DNA of 64,000 nt from assembly GCF_000002515.2 (NCBI RefSeq), contig NC_006040.1:62001-126000 (forward strand), read 5' to 3'. Below the pieces are notes generated by a model. The model was given only the letters and a program-made list of their open reading frames with translations, made no database searches and was not told the DNA's origin. This document shows positions 18,327 to 27,886 of the stretch, piece after piece. The DNA comes from Kluyveromyces lactis. Its lineage: Eukaryota > Ascomycota > Saccharomycetes > Saccharomycetales > Saccharomycetaceae. The first letter of the stretch is position 1. Each line of letters starts with the position of its first letter. Position numbers and translations under genes: made by a program.

Positions 18327-19952
18327 TCAGCCAAATAATTTGACTAGTTCTCCTACTTTCGTAGCTAATTCGATGGCACTTTCTGTCGTTTCAGCTTCTG
18401 CATAAACCCTAACTGCGTCTTCAGTTCCACTTGCTCTCACGAAGGATCTTGAATTAGGAAATTGTGTCACCAGTAAATCGATCTTAGCCTGTAATCCTTC
18501 AGGAGATAAGAGCTGTCTTTCGGCATTGGTACTTACAAAGACAGATCTGTCTGGAACAATGACTTTAGTCAACCTATTTGGAAGATCCTGATAACAGCCA
18601 TCCCAGTCTTCAGGTTTCAAGTTAAAAATGGATAACGTAGCTATGACTGCTAGCATATCAGATATTGCGTCGCCAACGGTTTGATTGATCAATTGACTTA
18701 GTAGCTTTAAGGATAATAGTGATTTGTATTGTTGTTCATTTCCGGAGGTTTCCTGTAATCTGGAGTCCACGGTTTCTAAGAATTCTCTAGAGAAAATGAC
18801 AGTACCGTGTCCATTGGCTTCGAAATAGATACCAATGTCATAACGGGAAACTGCCTCGTGATGTAGATGTTTGACTCCTGTCTTGGTGCACGAAACAGGA
18901 ATTTTCAATTTGTCAGTGATATATTTAGTAGAAGAACCATTCGCATATGCCGTTTGAACGACTCCCAATTTTAAAGTATCAGACAACCCACAATCACGAA
19001 GCAAATCTGCGATTAGTTTTGCCAATAAAGTAGCAATCTTGTCACCATCCAATAAATGGAATTTATTTTCTTTACCATCAACGTAATAGAAGACAACACG
19101 GTCAGCATCACCATCAAAGGAACAGTACAGTTGAGATGGTTTCGGATTACAATTCGCGGGGAATGTCTGATTGGTTTTAACAAAATCAGCACCACAGGAC
19201 TCATTCAAAAGTTGAAAGGTCTTTGTCTCACCATTGACAGCCGTTAAGGAGTTTTCTAGCATATGACCAGCCTGAGAAATGAGTTGTTTCACTTTATCTG
19301 CCCCAATGCCGTTGGCGCAATCTATCGTTAAATGGAATGGCAATTCAGTGACCTCGTACAATTGCGTCAACTGGTTCCAGATAGAGACGAAATGATCATA
19401 ATAAGTAGAATCTCTTACTTGTGATGGTTGAGACGAGGTGTTCAAACTGTATACTAGGAAATGCAATTGAGGTGTAGTCAATAATTCGAAATCGATGATT
19501 TTAACTGCAGGGAAGACAGATATACCTGCCTTCAAAGCAGCTAGTAAACGAGGACCCGATTCTCGAGAGTCACGTGCCACTGTAATATTAGCTAATTGAG
19601 TGGTGTCAATGTTTAATTCTGCTATAATCGATTGCAAAGTAGACTCCAATTGTGTGAAACTGGATGAAGCAGCATTGGCCAATTTTGTAGCAATTGGTTC
19701 CCAATTTTGAACCAACATTTCGCCATATGGTTCCACAACCTTCACTCCATTATCCTCAGGTGGATTATGCGAGGCAGTTATCATCACACCGACGAATTTT
19801 GATTTAAGGTAGATAGATCTTAAAACGGCAACGATACCTGTAGTGAACATAACAGTATCTAGCACGGAATTGTGTGCTCTGAAACCAGCAGTTCCATAGG
19901 TATAAGCATGGCCTTGTTTGCAGTACTGCTCGTATAGGTCACGGAAAGACAT
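18327..19952 (-). CDS. PCM1: Phosphoacetylglucosamine mutase
   Basis: Frame of 541 residues (S. cerevisiae Pcm1/Agm1 about 557). It converts GlcNAc-6-phosphate to GlcNAc-1-phosphate, the step before UDP-GlcNAc, and so supplies chitin, N-glycans and GPI anchors. Hallmarks are the phosphoserine loop ITASHNPPEDNG with Ser61, the metal-binding loop FDGDADRV, the sugar-specificity loop around IYFEANGHGT and the C-terminal phosphate loop VRASGTEDAVRVYAEA. All catalytic elements appear intact. It lies next to SOM1 as in S. cerevisiae (YEL058W, YEL059C-A), with divergent starts 258 bases apart. Confidence 0.96.
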   Translation of the reverse strand: MSFRDLYEQYCKQGHAYTYGTAGFRAHNSVLDTVMFTTGIVAVLRSIYLKSKFVGVMITASHNPPEDNGVKVVEPYGEMLVQNWEPIATKLANAASSSFTQLESTLQSIIAELNIDTTQLANITVARDSRESGPRLLAALKAGISVFPAVKIIDFELLTTPQLHFLVYSLNTSSQPSQVRDSTYYDHFVSIWNQLTQLYEVTELPFHLTIDCANGIGADKVKQLISQAGHMLENSLTAVNGETKTFQLLNESCGADFVKTNQTFPANCNPKPSQLYCSFDGDADRVVFYYVDGKENKFHLLDGDKIATLLAKLIADLLRDCGLSDTLKLGVVQTAYANGSSTKYITDKLKIPVSCTKTGVKHLHHEAVSRYDIGIYFEANGHGTVIFSREFLETVDSRLQETSGNEQQYKSLLSLKLLSQLINQTVGDAISDMLAVIATLSIFNLKPEDWDGCYQDLPNRLTKVIVPDRSVFVSTNAERQLLSPEGLQAKIDLLVTQFPNSRSFVRASGTEDAVRVYAEAETTESAIELATKVGELVKLFG

Positions 19953-20210
19953 TGGTGAGGGTTACTTTCTTGTACTCTTTGCTCTCTTGACGCCTACCAA
20001 TTAGCCAAATATACATTTAATACTTAGAATATATTTCAGTTGAAGAATTTATACATAAAATATGGAACTCAATGTTCAAAATGAAAGACAAACAAGAGAA
20101 ATAAGGTGAGAAAGAGAACCAAAAACGTTTATACAGTGGCTGATTTGGTTCACAGAACTGATTGCCAACCAGTTAACGTTACATCAAATAAAGGTGTGTT
20201 TTACAGTGTG

Positions 20211-20426
20211 ATGGCTCCACCTACGAAAATACTCGGTCTTGACACTCAGCAGAGAATGCTTCAACGTGGTGAAAATTGCAGTTTAAAGTCTCTGGTACAG
20301 AATGAATGTGCTTTTAATGGTAATGACTATGTGTGTACGCCTTTCAAAAGACTATTTGAACAATGCATGGTGAAGGATGGACGTGTATTAAACATTGAGG
20401 TAACAAATCTGAACACCAACAGATGA
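20211..20426 (+). CDS. SOM1: Mitochondrial inner membrane peptidase subunit Som1
   Basis: The frame is open from further upstream, but the ATG at 20211 gives a 71-residue protein that starts MAPPTK, like S. cerevisiae Som1 (74 residues, MAPPT). Four cysteines, Cys23, Cys33, Cys42 and Cys52, form a twin CX9C pattern, the signature of intermembrane-space proteins imported through Mia40/Erv1. Som1 is a subunit of the inner membrane peptidase with Imp1 and Imp2 and is needed for cleavage of some Imp1 substrates such as Cox2. Residues 37-52 (GNDYVCTPFKRLFEQC) are the most conserved part. Upstream codons read poorly as protein and are better taken as 5' leader. Confidence 0.93.
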   Translation: MAPPTKILGLDTQQRMLQRGENCSLKSLVQNECAFNGNDYVCTPFKRLFEQCMVKDGRVLNIEVTNLNTNR

Positions 20427-21647
20427 GACTTCGCAACAAGATGTTTACGGAGAAGGATCATAATAAAACTGGAATACAATGAGTTACTAGTGCCGTAGTA
20501 CAAGGTGTAACTATAATGTCAGGAAGAAGCGCAACCCTAGTCTTCATCTAAAGATCAGTAGATATTTATTGAGCTGACCATGCAGTATTTGAATATGTTT
20601 AACGGACAATTACAGATGTCATGTGCGGTTAAAGTCTGCCACAAGTAGGAATTGACCAACATCGTTCTGCGCGGAGATACAGTCATCCTCATATTGGTGA
20701 TGAAAGCTTACTGATCTGCGTTCTACAAGGAATAACTAGTGGTATATTCATTTTCTTCATTCACGTGACTGGACTTATGGGATGTCCCAGTGTGCAGAAG
20801 TAGAGGTTGGAAAGATACATACATTTCGGTTAACGGCTAATCATGAGGGGTTTGTAAAGGTATATGGCAGATGTACATAGTTAAATACAAGCCATATCGC
20901 TTCAATTACATTCTGTCGACATCGACGGTTTTCAGGTAAAAAATCGGACCATCTTAGCGTCTAAATAGTTTATGCGCCTTTTTGAGAGTATCTTTTACAT
21001 CGACCAAAACATGGCAGTTTCAGATAATTAGGTGTCATAAATGATTACTGTACACGTGACTTGTATCACGTGTGCGTGAGTTTTTTTTTTCTGTTTTCCT
21101 TCGCGCTTCGTTGGAGGAGAAGGTCGGGGCCGGCCTAACACCATTACCTAGGACCGGACCAAGGGCGTAGACGGCATCTTCGGACCGAGTCGGAGGACGT
21201 GACCACAAGGAGTTCAGTGCAAAGGGAATCATTGAAAGGTGATTACCGCTGACTGGCGCCGAATGGCGCAAAAATCGTATATAATGCGGTATTCCAGAGC
21301 CCACTCTGATTCCTCGAACAAGTCAGATCCAAATTTTTAAGGTTTTCGTATGTGCTTCATTGTTTCTACAATGCTATTCTACTTTTTGAAAGCATTTCAC
21401 AACGTCGCTTCTCTAACTTGGAAAAAAAGCTTTACGATTTTTGGATATTCGTTACGATCTGCTCCGAGGTGAACGTTGAATCACTAAGTTACTCATTAAA
21501 CATTAAGTTAAGATTAAAATTTAGTGGGGTAGAATTTCTGGTCAATTGCAAATAGATTGGAGGTTTTACTATTTAAAGAAAGTGAAAAAAAGATAAGAGA
21601 ATTCCGTCTTCTTATAAAGTATAGTATTACTTCATCCATTTTCCGTT
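20427..21647. promoter_or_regulatory. FUM1 upstream region with E-boxes and a GC-rich patch
   Basis: About 1.2 kb without a supported gene. CACGTG occurs at 20762-20767, 21053-21058 and 21067-21072, the last two only 14 bases apart. A GC-rich patch (about 21100-21260) stands out from the AT-rich surroundings. It contains CGGACCAAGGG (21155-21165), which matches 11 of 12 positions of the Cat8 carbon-source-responsive element as I recall it (CGGMYNARNGGR). A second CGGACC word follows at about 21181. Confidence 0.4.
21155..21165 (+). promoter_or_regulatory. Possible Cat8-type carbon source response element
   Basis: CGGACCAAGGG about 480 bases before the FUM1 start matches the core of the CSRE bound by Cat8/Sip4 zinc-cluster activators. 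A single short match is weak evidence. Confidence 0.3.
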
Positions 21648-23126
21648 ATGTTGAGAAATAGCATTGTATCACGTGGTCTAGCTCAAACCCGCGTTAGTGC
21701 AAAGGTTAACAGACTAGCATCGTTAAGAATGGTTTCGTATAGAGTGGAGACCGATGCGTTCGGTGAGATCCAAGTTCCTTCTGATAAGTACTGGGGTGCT
21801 CAAACCCAACGTTCTTTGCAAAATTTCAAGATTGGTGGTCCTCGTGAAAGAATGCCTGAGCCAATTGTCAAGGCTTTTGGTGTTTTGAAGAAGTCGGCTG
21901 CTGTGGTCAATGAGCGTCTGGGGACGTTGGACCCTGAAATCGCTAAGCCTATCAAGCAAGCAGCCGATGAAGTTGCTCAGGGTAAACTAATGGAACATTT
22001 TCCATTGGTTGTGTTCCAAACTGGGTCTGGTACTCAGTCCAACATGAACGCCAACGAAGTTATTTCAAACAGGGCCATCGAATTGATTGGTGGTGAATTG
22101 GGTTCTAAGAAGATTCACCCAAACAACCACTGTAACCAAGCTCAATCCAGTAACGATACTTTCCCATCTGTTATGCATATTGCTGCTGTCACTGAAATTA
22201 CACACCATTTGTTGCCAGAATTGGAAGGTTTGAAAGTTGCTTTAAAGCAAAAATCTGATGAGTTCCAGCATATCGTTAAGATCGGTAGAACCCATTTGCA
22301 AGATGCTACTCCATTGACCCTAGGTCAAGAGTTCAGCGGATACGTGCAACAGGTGGAGAACGGTATTGCTCGTGTTAAACAATCTCTATATCATTTGAAG
22401 TTCTTGGCACAAGGTGGTACTGCCGTTGGTACTGGTTTGAATACTAAGGTCGGTTTTGCTGAAGATATCGCTGAACAAGTTTCTAAAGAAACTGGTATCG
22501 ATTTCAAGACCGCTCCAAACAAGTTCGAAGCATTGGCTGCTCACGATGCTGTCGTTGAAGCCTCTGGTGCCCTAAACACTCTGGCTGTCTCTTTATTCAA
22601 GATTGCTAACGATATCAGATACTTGGGTTCTGGACCTCGTTGCGGTTACGGTGAATTAAGTTTGCCAGAAAACGAACCAGGTTCTTCTATCATGCCTGGT
22701 AAAGTGAACCCTACTCAGAATGAAGCCATGACTCAAGTGTGTGTTCAAGTTATGGGTAACCATGCCGCTATCACTTTTGCAGGTGCTTCTGGTCAATTTG
22801 AATTGAATGTCTTCAAGCCAGTTATGATCTCGAACTTGTTGAGTTCAATCAGACTATTGGGAGATGCTTCTAACTCTTTCAGAATTCACTGTGTTGAAGG
22901 TATTAAGGCTAACGAGGACAGAATCGCTAAATTGTTGCATGAATCCTTAATGTTGGTAACTGCATTGAACCCAAAGATCGGTTACGATGCCGCTTCTAAG
23001 GTCGCTAAGAACGCTCACAAGAAGGGAATCACTTTGAAGGAATCTGCTTTGGAATTGAAGGTTCTATCAAGTGAAGAATTCGACCAATGGGTCATCCCTG
23101 AAAAGATGATTGGTCCAAAGGAGTAA
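21648..23126 (+). CDS. FUM1: Fumarase (mitochondrial and cytosolic)
   Basis: Class II fumarase of 492 residues (S. cerevisiae Fum1 488). It hydrates fumarate to malate in the TCA cycle; the cytosolic pool of the same product acts in fumarate removal and DNA damage response in S. cerevisiae. The N-terminus [28 protein letters not shown] is a basic mitochondrial presequence; the mature enzyme starts near [15 protein letters not shown]. Family signatures are [18 protein letters not shown], the active-site [33 protein letters not shown] and the flexible SS loop [16 protein letters not shown]. Codon choice is strongly biased towards preferred codons (GGT, AAG, TTG, GCT), suggesting high expression. 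An internal Met at residue 28 could serve a presequence-free form, but S. cerevisiae achieves dual location by retrograde movement. Confidence 0.97.
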   Translation: MLRNSIVSRGLAQTRVSAKVNRLASLRMVSYRVETDAFGEIQVPSDKYWGAQTQRSLQNFKIGGPRERMPEPIVKAFGVLKKSAAVVNERLGTLDPEIAKPIKQAADEVAQGKLMEHFPLVVFQTGSGTQSNMNANEVISNRAIELIGGELGSKKIHPNNHCNQAQSSNDTFPSVMHIAAVTEITHHLLPELEGLKVALKQKSDEFQHIVKIGRTHLQDATPLTLGQEFSGYVQQVENGIARVKQSLYHLKFLAQGGTAVGTGLNTKVGFAEDIAEQVSKETGIDFKTAPNKFEALAAHDAVVEASGALNTLAVSLFKIANDIRYLGSGPRCGYGELSLPENEPGSSIMPGKVNPTQNEAMTQVCVQVMGNHAAITFAGASGQFELNVFKPVMISNLLSSIRLLGDASNSFRIHCVEGIKANEDRIAKLLHESLMLVTALNPKIGYDAASKVAKNAHKKGITLKESALELKVLSSEEFDQWVIPEKMIGPKE

Positions 23127-23440
23127 TCTACTGATAAAAAGACGATGTTAAATCGGCCTCTTTTTCTTTTAAGAACGTTATATTCTCTCCTACTTGCACG
23201 GTAGATAGGACACATTCCTTCGAATTTCTGCCACTATATAAGAAACCTAAAAGAGGAAACTTAACGTATACGACTATTTAACGATTTGGATTTATGTATG
23301 TATGTCATTAAATTTTAAAACATATTCTCATTATTTAGAAAATGGCGGGTTTCATGGCCATTATCCATGTTTCTATTTTTTGTCCTACTCGACTGGCGGG
23401 TCATTAACATTGGAATAAAGGGGCAAAAAATAAAAAATAA

Positions 23441-23556
23441 TGGTTGCGAAGAGATTCGAACTCTTGCATCTTACGATACCTGAGTGTTCCCAACTGTAAG
23501 GTTGGTTAAGATTGGTATCTTGAATCAGGCGCCTTAGACCGCTCGGCCACACAACC
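23441..23556 (-). tRNA. tRNA-Leu(CAA) with intron
   Basis: The minus strand starts GGTTGTGTGGCCGAGCGGTC and ends CTCTTCGCAACCA, nearly identical to yeast tRNA-Leu(CAA), which reads UUG. The acceptor stem pairs GGTTGTG with CGCAACC (one G-T/G-C variant), with discriminator A at 23441. The T arm is GAGTTCGAATCTC and there is a long variable arm as expected for leucine tRNA. The anticodon loop TTCAAG is followed by an intron of about 30 bases, with the 3' exon resuming at AACACTCAGG. S. cerevisiae tRNA-Leu(CAA) genes carry an intron at the same place. Confidence 0.95.
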
Positions 23557-23906
23557 AGTTTGGTTGAAGGTTTTATTATTAAAATATATTTTGTCCTCCG
23601 TAGAATGTCAGCTAAGAATCTAATCTTTACTTTGCTACCATGAACCTAAGACGAAACATAAAAAGGGATAGCTAGTGGTGAGGGTATCCCAGTTCAAAAG
23701 ACTGTATTACTACCGCAACTCACGTAAGAAATAATTATCAAGTTTTCCTATGGGCTAGTACAACATTTGCTAAATAAGCACTCTTGGACTTGTTGGAGGT
23801 TCATGCAAAACTATAATGGAATATTCTCACCAGACATAGCACAGGACGTGTCTCATATCAAGCAGGTCGAATGGCATTCGCAATAAACATAGATGACATT
23901 CGTTAC

Positions 23907-23926
23907 TCACGATTATCTTATCGTGA
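23907..23926. promoter_or_regulatory. Inverted repeat with overlapping GATAA sites upstream of PRB1
   Basis: TCACGAT and ATCGTGA form perfect 7-base arms around TATCTT. The centre reads GATAAGATAA on the minus strand (23913-23922), two overlapping sites for nitrogen-regulated GATA factors (Gln3/Gat1, Dal80/Gzf3). PRB1 is a nitrogen-starvation gene in S. cerevisiae. The site lies about 780 bases before the PRB1 ATG. Confidence 0.45.
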
Positions 23927-24067
23927 CTCAAACACTGCCTGTCTCTTTCTTTCTCTAAAGTCAGCACTGTTAACCGGCCTCTAGGATAATAACACCCGCA
24001 GGGTCGATACTTATTTTTCGAGGGTTATCGCCTCCCTAATATAAAAACAGATGAAAAGATAAAACAG

Positions 24068-24481
24068 CCCCTTAAGCGCTTGGGTCCACCCCCTTAGAAT
24101 TAGTATATAAGTAAAGCGGCAAATCACGAAGTTCTTTCAGATCTCCTAACCACTCTTTTCTGAAGTCATTTCTTCTATTCTTGAATATATATATTTTGTA
24201 TTACATGCTCCCCCTCCATCGAGAAGAACTCTCTCTGGATACATATTACATTTCAAAACGCTACTCTCTATTATAACCGCCGAGTGTTTCTCTTAAGCAC
24301 CCGCTATAAAAATCCTATCCTAAACGTCTTTTTGTCTAGGAGTTACGGAAGAAACTAACTGCTGAATTCTATCGGAATCATAAGCATACACATTATTTGG
24401 ATAAAGCTGCGTTAATCCTACTTCATTTTACTTTTGAACTTTTTTTTGTTTTTCGGGAGACTAAGGTTCTTGTTCACCCCT
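24068..24481. promoter_or_regulatory. Four CCCCT stress response elements before PRB1
   Basis: CCCCT, the core STRE read by Msn2/Msn4, occurs at 24068-24072, 24090-24094, 24211-24215 and 24477-24481. Vacuolar protease genes are induced by starvation and stress, so the cluster is sensible, but binding is not shown. Confidence 0.5.
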
Positions 24482-24702
24482 TCACTATAAAAAGAAAAAG
24501 TACCCTTTTTCAATTAGGAAAGCAAAAACTGAACTATAAAGTAAACTATACTCAGTAATACTTCAATCAACAAAGAACTTGAAAAGCTGATACAAGCAAG
24601 TCCTTGATACAAAAAAAAAAAAGACAGGTAAGTTCATCAGATATCCTGTTACTAAAAAAACTTCAAACAAAAACAAAAGATAACGCACTTTTCATTATCA
24701 AG

Positions 24703-26388
24703 ATGAAGTTCGAAAATACATTATTGACTATAACCGCATTGTCTACCGTGGCTACTGCTTTGGTTATCCCTGAAGTTAATAGGGAAAACAAGCATGGTGA
24801 CAAGAGCGTTGCCATCAAAGATCATGCTTCTTCTGATTTGGATAAGCCTCAACATCATGCTAATGGCAAGGCTCGTTCTAAGTCTCGTGGTCGCTGCGCA
24901 GACTCCAAGAAATTCGACAAGCTACGTCCAGTCGACGATGCTTCAGCTATTTTAGCTCCACTTTCTACAGTTAATGATATTGCCAACAAGATTCCTAATC
25001 GTTACATCATTGTCTTTAAGAAAGATGCCTCTGCAGATGAAGTGAAGTTCCATCAAGAACTAGTCTCTGTCGAACATGCCAAGGCACTAGGTTCCTTAGC
25101 TGACAATGACCCATTCTTCACAGCAACTTCCGGTGAACATAGTGAATTTGGTGTCAAAGCACACTCTTTGGAAGGTGGTATTCAAGACTCTTTTGATATT
25201 GCCGGTTCCCTTTCTGGTTATGTTGGCTACTTCACAAAAGAAGTTATCGATTTCATCAGAAGAAGCCCATTGGTTGAATTTGTTGAAGAAGATTCTATGG
25301 TTTTCTCTAATAGTTTCAATACCCAAAACAGTGCTCCTTGGGGTCTAGCTCGTATTTCTCATCGTGAAAAGTTGAATTTAGGATCTTTCAACAAGTACTT
25401 GTATGATGATGACGCTGGTAAAGGTGTTACTGCTTACGTTGTTGACACTGGTGTCAATGTTAACCATAAGGACTTTGATGGCAGAGCTGTTTGGGGTAAG
25501 ACTATTCCAAAAGATGATCCAGATGTAGATGGAAATGGTCACGGTACCCACTGTGCTGGTACCATCGGTTCGGTTCATTATGGTGTTGCTAAGAATGCTG
25601 ATATAGTTGCCGTTAAGGTTTTGAGATCTAATGGTTCTGGTACCATGTCTGATGTTGTTAAAGGTGTCGAATATGTTGCCGAAGCACACAAGAAAGCTGT
25701 TGAAGAACAAAAGAAAGGGTTCAAGGGTTCAACTGCTAACATGTCTTTGGGTGGTGGTAAATCTCCAGCCTTGGATTTGGCCGTCAACGCCGCTGTTAAG
25801 GCAGGTGTTCATTTTGCTGTTGCTGCCGGTAATGAGAACCAAGATGCTTGTAACACTTCGCCTGCCGCGGCTGAGAATGCTATCACGGTTGGTGCCTCCA
25901 CATTAAGTGATGAAAGAGCTTACTTTTCCAATTGGGGTAAATGTGTCGACATCTTTGGTCCGGGTTTGAATATCTTATCTACCTACATTGGTTCTGATAC
26001 TGCTACTGCTACCTTGTCTGGTACTTCTATGGCCACTCCTCATGTTGTCGGTTTGCTAACATATTTCTTGTCCTTGCAACCAGATGCTGATAGTGAATAT
26101 TTCCATGCCGCTGGCGGTATTACTCCTTCCCAACTCAAGAAGAAGTTAATTGATTTCTCTACTAAGAACGTATTGTCCGATCTACCTGAAGATACCGTGA
26201 ACTACTTGATTTACAACGGTGGTGGTCAAGATTTGGATGACCTATGGGGTAAGGATTACTCTATTGGAAAAGAACCATCTGCCAACCCTGAATTCAGCTT
26301 GGAAAGCTTGATTAACTCTTTGGATTCAAAGACTGATGCTATCTTTGACGACGTTAGACAGTTGTTGGACCAATTTAATATCATCTAA
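24703..26388 (+). CDS. PRB1: Vacuolar subtilisin-like proteinase B precursor
   Basis: Preproenzyme of 561 residues. The frame is open further upstream but only without an ATG; the ATG at 24703 is followed by a clear signal peptide (MKFENTLLTITALSTVATAL). A basic, His-rich stretch and an inhibitor I9-type propeptide (about residues 98-200, NRYIIVFKKDASADEV and FVEEDSMV) precede the catalytic domain. The subtilase triad is Asp248 (VVDTG), His280 (GNGHGTHCAG) and Ser442 (GTSMATPHV), with oxyanion Asn377 (AAGNEN). Proteinase B matures in the vacuole through Pep4 and self-cleavage and degrades autophagic cargo. The S. cerevisiae protein is longer (about 635), mainly in the propeptide. S. cerevisiae has the paralogue YSP3 from genome duplication; this single gene has neighbours of both (SOM1/CIN8 for PRB1, UTP23 for YSP3). 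Confidence 0.95.
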   Translation: MKFENTLLTITALSTVATALVIPEVNRENKHGDKSVAIKDHASSDLDKPQHHANGKARSKSRGRCADSKKFDKLRPVDDASAILAPLSTVNDIANKIPNRYIIVFKKDASADEVKFHQELVSVEHAKALGSLADNDPFFTATSGEHSEFGVKAHSLEGGIQDSFDIAGSLSGYVGYFTKEVIDFIRRSPLVEFVEEDSMVFSNSFNTQNSAPWGLARISHREKLNLGSFNKYLYDDDAGKGVTAYVVDTGVNVNHKDFDGRAVWGKTIPKDDPDVDGNGHGTHCAGTIGSVHYGVAKNADIVAVKVLRSNGSGTMSDVVKGVEYVAEAHKKAVEEQKKGFKGSTANMSLGGGKSPALDLAVNAAVKAGVHFAVAAGNENQDACNTSPAAAENAITVGASTLSDERAYFSNWGKCVDIFGPGLNILSTYIGSDTATATLSGTSMATPHVVGLLTYFLSLQPDADSEYFHAAGGITPSQLKKKLIDFSTKNVLSDLPEDTVNYLIYNGGGQDLDDLWGKDYSIGKEPSANPEFSLESLINSLDSKTDAIFDDVRQLLDQFNII

Positions 26389-26910
26389 TTATTATCCTTA
26401 GATATATAAGTATATATTTCCTTTCTTTTTGCCCCTTTATTATTATACTCTTATCTATATGATCAATTTTGATATGTCACACTTCCATTTATTTTTTTTG
26501 TCACTGCTAGTAGCTGAGCTGTTATTCTTGGAATCATTTTGTCGTTAATTTGAATGTGTTATAGTCAAGATGACGAAACAAAGAGTTTCCTTTTCGCCAA
26601 TTCCTTCATTGAGTGATTATCTGTTTACTTTGCCTATCTTTTTTCTGCGTCAAGTAACTCTCGAAAAAGAAATTCTGTGATGCTCATGTACTATTCGTCT
26701 CACTTTCTCTTTATTTTGTGGTATAGTAGGGGATTACTTCAAATTTCACGTGCTTTTGGTTGACATGGAAATTGTTAAGCCGAAAACTATTATGAGCCTT
26801 CTTTAAGAAATGAAATAAAGCTTTAACGATGAGCATTATATAGATTGTATGATACTAGGTGTGTAAAGCCGCCATTCGAACCATTTTTTAGAGCTTAGTT
26901 CCCGGGTTTT
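26389..26910. other. PRB1 3' region and upstream of the 229-residue gene
   Basis: About 520 bases, AT-rich, with one E-box CACGTG at 26747-26752. No other gene was seen. Confidence 0.5.
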
Positions 26911-27600
26911 ATGTCGGAATACGGAAATATTCCATACCCAATAAAAGATCTTGATAGCTTCACGTTATCCGAGGAGACAAGGCCAACTTATGATAAGTTA
27001 AATACGCAACAGGGGAAGGTAAACCTTCAACACAATAGCGCTGGGCAAATCAAGTCGGATAAAACACTGCCGAAACTGAGCAATTTGAAAGACAAATTCA
27101 AGATAAGGAATAATAAATATCTACGAAGTGCTTCTTCACCGGAGAAAGAAGAACGAGATAAACAGCAAAATACAATTGTTATAGTGACTGATGATGAAGA
27201 ACCGGAGAAACAAACTGTGCAACAAGACATTTACCAGGAGTATATACCGAGCCGAATTCATACCACCGGGCGCGAAAGTTCCAAGCACAGGAAAATTAAG
27301 TTAACCAATCGAAGATCTGCCAATCCTCAGAGACAATCTGAATCAATAGGGACAATTGTTACTCAATCAACTCCAATTCCAGTATCAAGCAACATCGATC
27401 AACCTTCGATATTAAACACATTTAGTAGCAGTCTCAAATCTGTATTTGATTATGTGGATACTGTCATTGATGTAAGGTTCCCATTGCTGATATCATATCG
27501 AAGGCACGTAAAAATCATGTTAATTGTAATATTTATACTTCAGGTCAACTGGTATATCGAGCTACTCATCATTTTGATTGCAAGAAGTGTATATCAATGA
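26911..27600 (+). CDS. Unrecognised protein with one C-terminal membrane span
   Basis: Frame of 229 residues from an ATG at 26911. I do not recognise it. Residues 1-185 are polar, rich in Ser, Asn, Gln, Lys and Glu, with low-complexity character and no clear domain; there are basic clusters (KHRKIKLTNRR) and an acidic patch (VTDDEEPEK). Residues about 198-225 form a single hydrophobic segment (IMLIVIFILQVNWYIELLIILIA) with only four residues after it, the form of a tail-anchored protein of the ER or nuclear envelope with the bulk facing the cytosol or nucleoplasm. It lies between PRB1 and UTP23, where I recall no S. cerevisiae gene. It could be a fast-evolving orthologue of a known spindle-pole or nuclear-envelope protein, or lineage-specific. 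Coding status is supported by length, hydrophobic end and spacing. Confidence 0.7.
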   Translation: MSEYGNIPYPIKDLDSFTLSEETRPTYDKLNTQQGKVNLQHNSAGQIKSDKTLPKLSNLKDKFKIRNNKYLRSASSPEKEERDKQQNTIVIVTDDEEPEKQTVQQDIYQEYIPSRIHTTGRESSKHRKIKLTNRRSANPQRQSESIGTIVTQSTPIPVSSNIDQPSILNTFSSSLKSVFDYVDTVIDVRFPLLISYRRHVKIMLIVIFILQVNWYIELLIILIARSVYQ

Positions 27601-27720
27601 CCTGTATATATATGTATGAACTTTTTAAATTTAAAGGATGTGCTGATATGCGTACGATATGCACTGGTCGCAGTCCTTTTCAATGCTTTACTTTGTTTCT
27701 TTTTCAATCTTTACATTACA

Positions 27721-27775
27721 GAAAATTTTTGATTTTCAAATATAAAGATACTATGCGATGAGGTTCGATGAGATG
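27721..27775 (+). promoter_or_regulatory. RRPE and two PAC boxes before UTP23
   Basis: GAAAATTTTT at 27721-27730 fits the RRPE. GCGATGAG at 27755-27762 and CGATGAGATG at 27766-27775 are PAC boxes. Both motifs mark the ribosome-biogenesis regulon (Stb3 and Dot6/Tod6 in S. cerevisiae). They lie 110-165 bases before the UTP23 ATG. Confidence 0.65.
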
Positions 27776-27886
27776 CGATGGTGTAGCTTCAACAGCTTCT
27801 GTTTAATATATCTATCCACACTACGACGGCTATAGTGACCAGGTTTATCACTCAATAGATCCATTGATACATTTTAAAAGAAAAAA

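Larger units (their letters stand above)
23127..24702. promoter_or_regulatory. FUM1-PRB1 intergenic region with tRNA-Leu and the PRB1 promoter
   Basis: About 1.6 kb. After the FUM1 3' end it contains the intron-bearing tRNA-Leu (23441-23556), then a long PRB1 upstream region with a GATA-containing inverted repeat (23907-23926), four CCCCT stress elements and a T-rich, then A-rich, leader close to the ATG. No other gene was seen. Confidence 0.6.

Noticed and set aside
20106-20210. N-terminal extension of SOM1
   Set aside because: No ATG before 20211 in frame, and the protein from 20211 matches the short Som1 with its MAPPT start.
23557-24000. Possible LTR remnant near tRNA-Leu
   Set aside because: I looked for TG...CA ends with a short target duplication near the tRNA genes and saw none.
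24604-24702. Upstream extension of PRB1
   Set aside because: It begins at TTG and would bury the signal peptide; the ATG at 24703 gives a proper secretory start.
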